DNA of 64,000 nt from the NCBI RefSeq assembly GCF_000758525.1, contig NZ_CP009241.1:4216001-4280000 (forward strand), written 5' to 3'. The notes below the pieces were generated by a model. The model was not told the origin of the DNA and ran no database searches. It saw only the letters and a program-made list of their open reading frames with translations. The DNA is from Paenibacillus sp. FSL H7-0357. GTDB lineage: Bacteria; Bacillota; Bacilli; Paenibacillales; Paenibacillaceae. Numbering within the stretch: the stretch's first letter is position 1; each line of letters opens with the position of its first letter. The translations under genes and the position numbers were made by a program. Positions 20,601-27,388 of this stretch are shown one piece after another.

Positions 20601-22102
20601 ACCTGCGAAGGGACGGCATTGTCATCAACCGCATTCTCCATGCCTGGATGCTGGAAGAGCAGCCGCAGCCCGGAATTCCGTCCGCTGCAGAGATGACGGG
20701 AGCAGCAGCAGCCGAGCGCGGATACCTGTCGCTCATTCATCTAGTCCCTGCCCTGGATAAGGATCTCTGCGGAGTCCAAGTCCAGCTAACGGTGGCGGCC
20801 AGCCGGATCTTTACGATCTTCGGAGCAGGAGGAGGTGAGGCGGAACGACGGGCCATCCTTGGGCCGATCCTGACCTTGGGCCAGGAGCAGCCCGGCTGGA
20901 ATGGCCGGCTGGTTGACTTCCAGCCTGAGGAGCCCGAAAGACGTCTGACAGACAAGCTTTGGCTGGAGCTAATGTCGCCCCCCGGCACTTCGATAGTAGC
21001 CGCTTACCGGGGCGGGACGCGGCTGGTGCAAGCTTTTGAACCATTTACAGCTCCAATCCATTTGGGAGAGCCTGCTATCTTCCCCGAAACAGCGGCAGCA
21101 ACACCCGGGGAGGTTTATCTGGTTGTCTCTGCCGCTGGTGGCGCGGAGTTGATCCGCAGCTTTTTGGCAGCCCGGCCTGGTGTGGAGGTCATAGCGTCCG
21201 AAGGTCTAGGATCAGATCAGCTTCGTCAGGCCATTGCGGCAGCGGCTGGAATCTGCGGCCGGATTGACGGGGTGGTATACGAACCGGAGCTGCAAGCCTT
21301 GGAATGGCAGACACTTGCGGCGTTGTCTGCGGCGGCGAACCCCAAGGTTCCGTCGCCCCGCACCTTCCAGGAACTGAACAAGCTGCTGCAGAGCTATGAT
21401 GCTGAGATCGGTTTTGGCTGGCTATTATCTTCCTTGTCTTCCGTAGTTGGCGGACTGGGCCTCACCGAACTGGCAGCGGCAGCAGGCGTGCTTGATGCCG
21501 CTGCGGAAGATGCGGGCAGCGGGAATATCCCCTGGCTGTCGCTGAGCCGGGATTTCATCCGCAACACTCCAGCCCCGGGTCCGGGCATTACCCGGGAACA
21601 GGAATATGCCTTATATGAGCAACTGTGGCCGATACGGGGACAGATCAGCCGGGCTATCATCTCTGCTCAGCCACCAATATTCCGGTTGAAGATCGCCTCA
21701 GAGGGACAGCCACTTCCGGCGGAATCCCATCCCTCCGCCCATCCTTACGATGCTGTGGGCAGTCGCGAGCGCCCGGCTTATCTCGGAGCATACAAACCTC
21801 CAGTGACGGAGCAGGAGGCTATCATCTGTGAGATTATCGCCGAACTGCTTGGAGTACATCCGGTAGGTGTGGATGACCATTTTTACGATTTGGGTGGACA
21901 CTCGCTGCTTCTGACACGACTCCTGTCACGAATCAAGGATGTGTTTCGCGCCGAACTGCCGCTTCGTACCGTGATGGAGAATCCAACGGTGGAAGGGATG
22001 ATCCACAGCCTGGTGAGCGAGTGGGGTGATGCCGGAACCGTAGCGGACATTGCAGATGCCTACCGGGAATATCAACGGCTGACCTATGAAGGTGTACAGT
22101 GA
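17651..22102 (+). CDS. clbC: PKS module KS-AT-degenerate KR-ACP (ClbC-like, enlarged)
   Basis: This 1483-aa PKS has an intact KS (TACSTS, Cys180) and an intact AT (GHSIGEY, Ser631; HAFH at 727, malonyl type). About 500 residues with a KR outline follow (about 930-1350), then an ACP (GGHSLL, Ser1418). The KR region has lost the TGGxGxxG cofactor loop (VVSAAGGAEL instead) and the Tyr/Asn active-site stretch, although SSLSSVVGGLG keeps the shape of the normal Ser segment. It should be inactive, leaving a beta-keto group. It occupies the ClbC position, but E. coli ClbC is much shorter (about 866 aa) and, as I recall it, carries an inactive AT. The start is ATG 17651 with AAGAAGGTGA upstream; a GTG three bases earlier is possible. 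The stop overlaps the region of the next gene's upstream GTG. Confidence 0.88.
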   Translation: MSEETAETGLEIAIIGMSGKFPGADNIEDYWNLLMQGASSVTQFSFEELREQGISPERLSHPDYVKAKPYLGNVYDFDASLFGYAPWEAENMDPQIRLFHEIVYHALENSGYHPDRYDGQIGMYAGAPLDLKWTSDHLSRHGDGEDVLESGIVSSKDFLSQLISYKLNLTGPSYTLYTACSTSLAAVHLACQGLLLGDCNLAIAGGVTLEQPGKSGYLYQEGTIYSKSGVCRPFDSRADGTIFGEGAGAVVLKRLSEAIDDGDHIYAVIKGSSSNNDGRRKVGFAAPSLEGQKEVIRSAWNLADIEPDTAGYIETHGTGTKVGDPIEFTALQQVFGQESQHRPIGSVKGNIGHLHAAAGIAGLIKTALSLERQMIPPTANYAEPNPLLEMEKSSFYLSREPVAWPRGKLPRRAGISSFGVGGTNVHLVLEEPPIRALSEPAELPAVLLLSAKSPAALERMQGELADHLENKSSSVPLADVAFTLQMGRGQFKYRLACTAVQTEEAVRLLRGSEGVGMIRSSQERINRPVVFMFTGQGSQVMGMGAELYQRHLSYRQEVDRLSELLRPKLGLDIRRYIGVAEAEALTLAGTSSDSELDQTWLAQPALFVLEYALARAWMKLGVRPSHMVGHSIGEYVAATLAGVFTLEDALDIVVARGRLMQSAPGGMMLAAAIPASEAGRYVSADISLAAINQPGLCVFSGDEEKLRQRQEEWSRAGIFTTRLNTSHAFHSARMDAILEPFGEVLRSKHLNTPELPFYSCLTGEPVTSEMAVNPEYWTAQLRGTVNFSAMISGCLANEDNVLLEIGPGQTLCRLAKAQTGSDRLVLSSLGATAATSEAVVFVQTLSQLWLAGVPVQWEQLYPPQSRRRLPLPMYSFDRQTYLPRPTLPGPLRAATAEQDISLLYLPAWKQEPLPDAPNNTRSHPLTWLILRGEGRAVKRCTERLVEQGDRCIEVLAAAQYRRLAPDLIELNPVHAGDYQQLAGDLRRDGIVINRILHAWMLEEQPQPGIPSAAEMTGAAAAERGYLSLIHLVPALDKDLCGVQVQLTVAASRIFTIFGAGGGEAERRAILGPILTLGQEQPGWNGRLVDFQPEEPERRLTDKLWLELMSPPGTSIVAAYRGGTRLVQAFEPFTAPIHLGEPAIFPETAAATPGEVYLVVSAAGGAELIRSFLAARPGVEVIASEGLGSDQLRQAIAAAAGICGRIDGVVYEPELQALEWQTLAALSAAANPKVPSPRTFQELNKLLQSYDAEIGFGWLLSSLSSVVGGLGLTELAAAAGVLDAAAEDAGSGNIPWLSLSRDFIRNTPAPGPGITREQEYALYEQLWPIRGQISRAIISAQPPIFRLKIASEGQPLPAESHPSAHPYDAVGSRERPAYLGAYKPPVTEQEAIICEIIAELLGVHPVGVDDHFYDLGGHSLLLTRLLSRIKDVFRAELPLRTVMENPTVEGMIHSLVSEWGDAGTVADIADAYREYQRLTYEGVQ

Positions 22103-22128
22103 GCAGAATTCAGGACGGAGGAAGAACG

Positions 22129-22980
22129 ATGGAACAGAGGATTGGCGTTGTAGGCTCAGGTGTGATGGGAAGCGGCGTAGCCCAGGTCTTCGCTCAAGGA
22201 GGGTACGACACGGTAGTTGTAGATATATCCGAAGCGCAGATGCGCCGAACCCGGGAGAAGATCCGGGAGAGCCTTCGTTTTCAGAAAATGATGACGGGCG
22301 TGGCCCCGCGGGAACGTGCCGAGGTGGTGCTGGACCGCATCCACTTCACCCAGGAGATCGAAGACCTCGCTGCGTGTTCGTTCGTGGTGGAGAATGTGAC
22401 CGAGAGCTGGGAAATCAAGCAGACGGTATACGAACAGCTTAACAAGGTCTGCGCGAAGGATTGTATTCTGGGGGTCAACACGTCGGCGATTTCAATCACA
22501 CGAGTTGCCGCATTGGTGGAACGCCCCGAGCGGGTTGTCGGGATTCATTTCATGAATCCGGTGCCGCTCAAACCTATGGTAGAAGTCATCAAAGGATACC
22601 ATACCACCCCGGAGACGCTGCAGATGACGCAGGAAATGCTGGGAACCCTCGGCAAGCAAAGTGTAGTCGTTGACGACTCGGTCGGGTTTGTGACGAACCG
22701 GGCGATGATGATTTTTGTCAATGAGGCCATCTTCATGGTGCAGGAGCAGGTGGCTTCCTCGGAGGACATTGATATTTTGTTCAAACAGTGTTTCGGGCAC
22801 AAGATGGGCCCCTTGCAGACAGCCGACCTCATTGGTCTGGACACCATTCTCAAGTCACTTGATGTGCTGTACGAAGGTTATAACGACAGTAAATACCGCC
22901 CTTGTCCCTTGCTCAAAAAAATGGTCGATGCCGGGCTTCACGGTATGAAATCCGGTCAGGGTTTTTATTCTTACAATTGA
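22129..22980 (+). CDS. clbD: 3-hydroxyacyl-CoA dehydrogenase family, seryl-ACP oxidation (ClbD/ZmaG-like)
   Basis: This 283-aa NAD-dependent dehydrogenase has the Rossmann motif GVVGSGVMGSGVAQ (6-19) and the family active-site residues Ser119 (NTSAIS), His140 (IHFMNP) and Glu152. Primary-metabolism relatives act in butyrate or fatty-acid oxidation. Here the neighbours are an ACP, an acyl-CoA dehydrogenase, a discrete AT and a Ser-specific A domain. Together these match the aminomalonyl-ACP pathway of zwittermicin (ZmaG, H, I, J) and colibactin (ClbD, E, F, H), in which this enzyme oxidises the Ser hydroxyl on the carrier protein. The ATG at 22129 follows GGACGGAGGAAG; an in-frame GTG at 22099 has no such site. 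Length matches ClbD (about 289 aa). The substrate assignment is inferred from context. Confidence 0.93.
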   Translation: MEQRIGVVGSGVMGSGVAQVFAQGGYDTVVVDISEAQMRRTREKIRESLRFQKMMTGVAPRERAEVVLDRIHFTQEIEDLAACSFVVENVTESWEIKQTVYEQLNKVCAKDCILGVNTSAISITRVAALVERPERVVGIHFMNPVPLKPMVEVIKGYHTTPETLQMTQEMLGTLGKQSVVVDDSVGFVTNRAMMIFVNEAIFMVQEQVASSEDIDILFKQCFGHKMGPLQTADLIGLDTILKSLDVLYEGYNDSKYRPCPLLKKMVDAGLHGMKSGQGFYSYN

Positions 22981-22999
22981 TTACAGGAGGCTGATCCCT

Positions 23000-23257
23000 A
23001 TGAATCATGAGGAAATCAAAGCACAGGTGACTACATTTCTTACCCGCTCGCTGCGTACCAAGGAACTTAAGGAGGACGATAACATCCTGGAGCTGGGCCT
23101 TGTGCATTCCCTGTTCATGATCCAGTTGATTATGTTCATCGAGAAGACCTTTCATCTGGAGCTGGAAGAAGAGGATTTGGATATGGACAATATCAAGACA
23201 GTCCACGATCTGGTAGTTCTGATTGAACGCCATCAACCTACGGGAGCTGAAATCTAA
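23000..23257 (+). CDS. clbE: Discrete acyl carrier protein for aminomalonyl (ClbE/ZmaH-like)
   Basis: This 85-aa acidic helical carrier protein has the pantetheine attachment Ser37 in LGLVHSLFM. The usual Asp before Ser is His; Asn or His there is typical of the small carriers that hold unusual extender units. Length matches ClbE (about 82 aa). It should be loaded with L-Ser by the A-domain protein at 25741. Ser would be oxidised to aminomalonyl by the two flanking dehydrogenases and passed on by the AT at 24422. AGGAGG sits upstream, and the stop overlaps the next start (TAATG), indicating translational coupling. Confidence 0.93.
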   Translation: MNHEEIKAQVTTFLTRSLRTKELKEDDNILELGLVHSLFMIQLIMFIEKTFHLELEEEDLDMDNIKTVHDLVVLIERHQPTGAEI

Positions 23258-24384
23258 TGACTACGCCGCTAAAAGCGACCTCCGTCCCTACCGCCCTTGC
23301 CATCCGCCAGTTTGTTGACACGCACATCCTGCCGCAGGCCGCCCAGATGGATCAGGAGCAGGAGATTCCGCGCGCATTGTTCACTGAGATGGCAGCCGAA
23401 GGACTTACAGGCCTTGCGATTCCAGAAAAATATGGGGGAACTGCCGTCGACTACGCCACACTTGGCGCCATTCATGAGGAGTTGGGCCGCGGATATGCCT
23501 CGGTGCAGAATGCCTGTACTGTGTTCGGCATGGTCTGCAAACCGCTGGCGCGATTTGGGTCGGAAGCCCAGAAGCAAAAATGGCTGCCCGCCATCGCGGC
23601 TGGCAGGGTAATTCCGGCGATTGCAATCACCGAACCGATGGTGGGCAGCGATATTGCCAAGCTGGAGACGGAAGCGGTTCAGGAAGATGGACAAATCATC
23701 CTGAATGGCCGCAAAAAGTATATCACGCTCGGGCAAATCGCCGATTTGTTCCTGGTGTTCGCCCGCTTGAACGGGCGCGGGGTCGCTGTACTGGTGGAAC
23801 GGGGAACTCCCGGTTTGCAGATTGATCCAATGCGGGGGCTGATGGGGCTGAGAGCCAATATGGTTGCCGAGCTGACCTTCGAGCATTGCAGTGTGCCTGT
23901 GGATAATTTGGTTGGCAAAATCGGCTTCGGCTTCACTCATGTGGCGAACTATGCGCTGGACGAAGGCCGTTACACCACCGCCTGCGGCAGCGTCGGGTTG
24001 GCACAGGCCTGTCTGGAGCAAAGCATCCAGTATGCCGGTGAGCGGTTCCAGTTCGGTGAACCCCTACGCAAGCATCAGCTTGTGCAGAAGATGCTCAGCG
24101 AAATGATTACCGAGTCCAAAGCCGCCCGCGAGCTGTGTGCCGCCGCCGGGAGACTGCGGGAGCAGGGTGATCCGGCGGCCATCACAGAGACCTTGGTCGC
24201 CAAGTACCATGCTTCCAAAACGGCTGTCCATGCAGCAGATCATGCCCTGCAAATACACGGCGCTTCAGGCTGTATGAGCGGTAATCCGGTAGAACGGTTC
24301 TACCGGGATGCCAAGATTATGGAGATTATTGAGGGGACTTCACAGATGCATGAGCTGCAAATCGCACGCACCTTCCGTTTGTGA
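23257..24384 (+). CDS. clbF: Acyl-CoA dehydrogenase-like flavoenzyme (ClbF/ZmaI-like)
   Basis: This 375-aa protein has the full acyl-CoA dehydrogenase fold. It shows the FAD-binding ITEPMVGSD segment (about 128-136), the MGLRAN loop, and the C-terminal catalytic-base region EIIEGTSQMHEL. In primary metabolism such enzymes desaturate acyl-CoAs. In aminomalonyl- and hydroxymalonyl-ACP pathways the homologue performs the second oxidation, from carrier-bound aldehyde to acid. The context (ClbD-like gene and ACP upstream, discrete AT and Ser A domain downstream) supports that role. Length is the same as ClbF (about 376 aa). It starts by TAATG overlap with the ACP gene. Confidence 0.93.
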   Translation: MTTPLKATSVPTALAIRQFVDTHILPQAAQMDQEQEIPRALFTEMAAEGLTGLAIPEKYGGTAVDYATLGAIHEELGRGYASVQNACTVFGMVCKPLARFGSEAQKQKWLPAIAAGRVIPAIAITEPMVGSDIAKLETEAVQEDGQIILNGRKKYITLGQIADLFLVFARLNGRGVAVLVERGTPGLQIDPMRGLMGLRANMVAELTFEHCSVPVDNLVGKIGFGFTHVANYALDEGRYTTACGSVGLAQACLEQSIQYAGERFQFGEPLRKHQLVQKMLSEMITESKAARELCAAAGRLREQGDPAAITETLVAKYHASKTAVHAADHALQIHGASGCMSGNPVERFYRDAKIMEIIEGTSQMHELQIARTFRL

Positions 24385-24421
24385 CACTATGCCGCATCTT
24401 TGGCAGAAGGGTGAGGATCGG

Positions 24422-25744
24422 ATGAACAATCAAGCAGACCTGGCTTTATTATTCCCTGGATCAGGGTCCCAATATAAAGGAATGATGCGGAGCCTCTATG
24501 AATCCTCGCGCATGGTGCAGGACACCTTGCATGAGGCAGATGACATTCTCGGTTTTGAATTATCCCGGCTGATGATGGAGGGCAGTACGGTGAAGCTGAA
24601 CCGAATCGGGCATATGCTGCCGGCTATCTGTGCGGCGAGTGTTGCCCATTACCGCCTATACCGGGAGCAAGGCGGACCGCTTCCAGCCTACATGGCGGGA
24701 CACAGTCTGGGCGAATATTCCGCACTAATTTGCAGCGGTGCCTTGTCCTTCAGGGACGGGCTGATGCTGGTCCGCTTCCGTGCCCGACTGGCGGAAGCGG
24801 TTATGGAAGCCACGGACGGCGCCATGAGTATTATGAAATCGGTTGATCCTGCACAAGTCGCATTGCTGTGCCTGAAACTGCAAGCCGAGGGGCGGGAGGT
24901 CAGCATTGCCTGTCAGAACTCCCGCAGCCAGATCGCGGTTTCCGGTCAAGACGCTGCACTGGTCGAGCTGGAGCAGCGGGTAACAGAAGCGTCAGATAAT
25001 GCACAGATCAGCCACTTGATCGGAAGCGCCCCTTATCATTGTGCTCTAATGCAGCCGAGAGCCGCTGAAATGACGGAGGAACTGCTCAAGTATAACTGGA
25101 GCCTTCCGGCATGTCAGCTTCTGTCCAATGTAACCGGACGGCCTTATACATCTATCCAGGAGATGCGGGGGCTGCTGGCGCAGCAGCTATACAAACCGGT
25201 GCTGTGGCAGAACTCCATCATGTATCTGCTGGAGAACGGTGTTCAGACATTCATTGAAATGGGTCCGCAAAACATCCTCAAAACACTGATGCCCGAAATT
25301 TCTGAGCAGACCCGTGTATATGCCCATGATGAAAAGGTGGACCGGATGACCATTAGAGATCACATAGCCGCTTCTTCATTCACTCCTGTGCCCAGGCACA
25401 AGGCTGAGACAAGCCCGCCTGCCGCAGATTTGCGGCTTAAAGCAATAAGCATGTGTCTCACCCATGCCATGACCACCCGCAATAACAACCAGGCTGATGT
25501 TCCGGTTATGCCGTCCTTGGAGCTGTATACGCAAGTCAAACAGATGAAGCATGAGCTTGATCAAGGGGAAATAGCACTTGGAGAAGAGCATCTTGCCCTG
25601 GCAATATCCATGCTGCAGGCCGTGTTTGAAGATAAGCGTACCCCGGACAGTGAACGGGAGCTTCGATGGCTGCAGATCAAGGAAAAGACCGGTGTGGAGC
25701 GGCAAGCAGAGATTACTGCCATTGCAAGGAGGGAACCGGAATGA
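24422..25744 (+). CDS. clbG: Discrete trans-acyltransferase for aminomalonyl-ACP (ClbG/ZmaF-like)
   Basis: This 440-aa stand-alone AT has an N-terminal malonyltransferase-type domain (1 to about 300) with FPGSGSQ near the start and nucleophile motif GHSLGEYS (Ser95). The second specificity motif reads A203-P-Y-H206, whereas the integrated ATs of this cluster have HAFH, consistent with a different extender. A roughly 130-residue C-terminal extension is mostly helical and charged. ClbG (about 422 aa) and ZmaF pass aminomalonyl from the small ACP to PKS modules whose own AT is dead. Such modules occur here at 1-960 and 40486-47106. The start is ATG 24422 after GGGTGAGGA; ATG 24389 is an alternative. 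The stop overlaps the A-domain start by ATGA. Confidence 0.93.
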   Translation: MNNQADLALLFPGSGSQYKGMMRSLYESSRMVQDTLHEADDILGFELSRLMMEGSTVKLNRIGHMLPAICAASVAHYRLYREQGGPLPAYMAGHSLGEYSALICSGALSFRDGLMLVRFRARLAEAVMEATDGAMSIMKSVDPAQVALLCLKLQAEGREVSIACQNSRSQIAVSGQDAALVELEQRVTEASDNAQISHLIGSAPYHCALMQPRAAEMTEELLKYNWSLPACQLLSNVTGRPYTSIQEMRGLLAQQLYKPVLWQNSIMYLLENGVQTFIEMGPQNILKTLMPEISEQTRVYAHDEKVDRMTIRDHIAASSFTPVPRHKAETSPPAADLRLKAISMCLTHAMTTRNNNQADVPVMPSLELYTQVKQMKHELDQGEIALGEEHLALAISMLQAVFEDKRTPDSERELRWLQIKEKTGVERQAEITAIARREPE

Positions 25745-27372
25745 GTCTGCCTACTGTAGAGAACGAATTGCTGCATAAGCTGTGCGGCTTTAACGATACC
25801 GCTGCGCCTTATTCACAGGACACCACCATTGTCCAGCAGTTTGAAGCACGTGTGGCGGAGCAGCCGCTCGCACCTGCTGTATACGTGAAGGAGGCAATCT
25901 ACACTTACGGGGAATTGAACCGTGCGGCGAACCGGCTGGCTCATGAGCTACGGTCAAGCGGTGCCGGAAACGGGTCGATTGTCGCCTTAATGCTTGAACG
26001 TTCTTTTGACATGCTGGTTGCCATATACGGAGTACTCAAAGCCGGAGCCGCGTATTTGCCGCTGGATCTGGAGAGTCCGCCTATGAGGCTGCAGACCATG
26101 CTGTCTGACAGCGCCCCGGGCTGGGTCATTACGGAGGGAGGCCTTTCCCGTCCGTCTGTGCTGCCTGCAACAGCAGAATGGGTCCCGCTAGATAGTCTGG
26201 CAGACCGTGATCTGCCCGAGACGAATCTGCCGGACGGACCAGAGCCAGGTGACCTGGCTTATGTAATTTATACTTCCGGTTCCACCGGCAACCCCAAGGG
26301 TGTGCTTGTGGAACATGATGCCTTGACCAACCGGATCGAATGGATGCAAAAAACCTTCCCCATTACCCACAAAGATATCCTGTTCCAAAAAACAGTGTAT
26401 ACGTTTGATGTCTCGGTCTGGGAACTGGTCTGGTGGTCAACCGCTGGCGCTGCGGTCTGTCTTCTGCAGCCTCGCAAAGAGAATGATCCGCGCATGTTCG
26501 TGAGACTGATCGAGAAAACAGGGATCACTGTCATTCATTTTGTTCCCTCCGTATTGCGTTTGTTCCTTGAATATATCGGCAGCGATTTTGCACTGGAACG
26601 CTTGCGCAGCCTGCGTTATGTCTTTTGCAGCGGAGAAGCGTTGACCGTCCCGCTGGTCAGTCAGTTCTATCATACCTTCCCGCCCGGACAAGAAGTGAAG
26701 TTGATCAATCTCTATGGTCCTACGGAAGCGGCGATTGATGTCACCTATCATGTCTGTGAACGGGATGCTCTGGACCAGCCAGTTCCCATCGGACGCCCCA
26801 TTGACAACATCCGCTTGTATATTCTGAGGGATGATTTGACGCTTGCATCCATTGGAGAGACGGGACAGCTATATATCTCAGGTGTGGGTCTGGCACGCGG
26901 ATATCTGAACCAGCCACAGCTAACGCTGGAGAGATTCGTGCCCAATCCCTATGAACCCGGACAGCGCATGTACCGTACAGGCGATCTCGCCTCATGGACT
27001 ATGGAGGGGGAGGTCATGTACGCCGGACGGGAGGACGATCAGATCAAGCTGCGGGGACTCCGCATTGAGCTGGGTGAAGTGGAGAGTTGTTTGCTCCGTG
27101 CAGCCCATGTAAAAACCGCCGTTGCCGGGGTGCGCATAGGGGATGCCGGGGAACAATTCCTAACCGCCTTTGTGGTTGCAGCTGTAGACGCGGAGCCCAT
27201 TCCGGAACAGGACAAGCTGCGGGCGCTGCGCGCCGAGCTTGCTATGTATTTGCCTGCGTATGCGATTCCGACAGAGATCATCTGGATGGATGGAATTCCA
27301 CTGAAACCAAACGGCAAGGCAGACCGGAGCCTCCTGCTTGCCATCCACGGAGGTAAGGCCGCACAAAGCTAA
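25741..27372 (+). CDS. clbH: Stand-alone Ser adenylation protein (N-terminal part of ClbH; ZmaJ-like)
   Basis: This 543-aa single A domain has no C or T domain. The core motifs are present: YTSGSTGNPKG, FDVSVWE, NLYGPTE, YRTGD and NGKAD. The specificity residues read D-V-W-H-F-S-L-I-D plus Lys, one change from the Ser code DVWHLSLIDK. It should activate L-Ser and load it onto the ACP at 23000 for aminomalonyl formation. In E. coli ClbH this A domain is fused to a following C-A-T module (A-C-A-T, about 1598 aa). Here the same parts are two genes of 543 and 1111 aa separated by 16 bp. Start ATG overlaps the AT gene stop (ATGA) and has AAGGAGGG upstream. Confidence 0.93.
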   Translation: MSLPTVENELLHKLCGFNDTAAPYSQDTTIVQQFEARVAEQPLAPAVYVKEAIYTYGELNRAANRLAHELRSSGAGNGSIVALMLERSFDMLVAIYGVLKAGAAYLPLDLESPPMRLQTMLSDSAPGWVITEGGLSRPSVLPATAEWVPLDSLADRDLPETNLPDGPEPGDLAYVIYTSGSTGNPKGVLVEHDALTNRIEWMQKTFPITHKDILFQKTVYTFDVSVWELVWWSTAGAAVCLLQPRKENDPRMFVRLIEKTGITVIHFVPSVLRLFLEYIGSDFALERLRSLRYVFCSGEALTVPLVSQFYHTFPPGQEVKLINLYGPTEAAIDVTYHVCERDALDQPVPIGRPIDNIRLYILRDDLTLASIGETGQLYISGVGLARGYLNQPQLTLERFVPNPYEPGQRMYRTGDLASWTMEGEVMYAGREDDQIKLRGLRIELGEVESCLLRAAHVKTAVAGVRIGDAGEQFLTAFVVAAVDAEPIPEQDKLRALRAELAMYLPAYAIPTEIIWMDGIPLKPNGKADRSLLLAIHGGKAAQS

Positions 27373-27388
27373 GGGGGCGGAACGGAAG

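Noticed and set aside
23269..24021. 250-codon minus-strand open frame
   Set aside because: It is antisense to the acyl-CoA dehydrogenase gene, which has complete family motifs; the antisense reading shows none.
22129..24384. Fatty-acid or butyrate oxidation genes
   Set aside because: The dehydrogenases match those families, but a tiny ACP between them and a discrete AT plus Ser A domain after them point to aminomalonyl-ACP synthesis.
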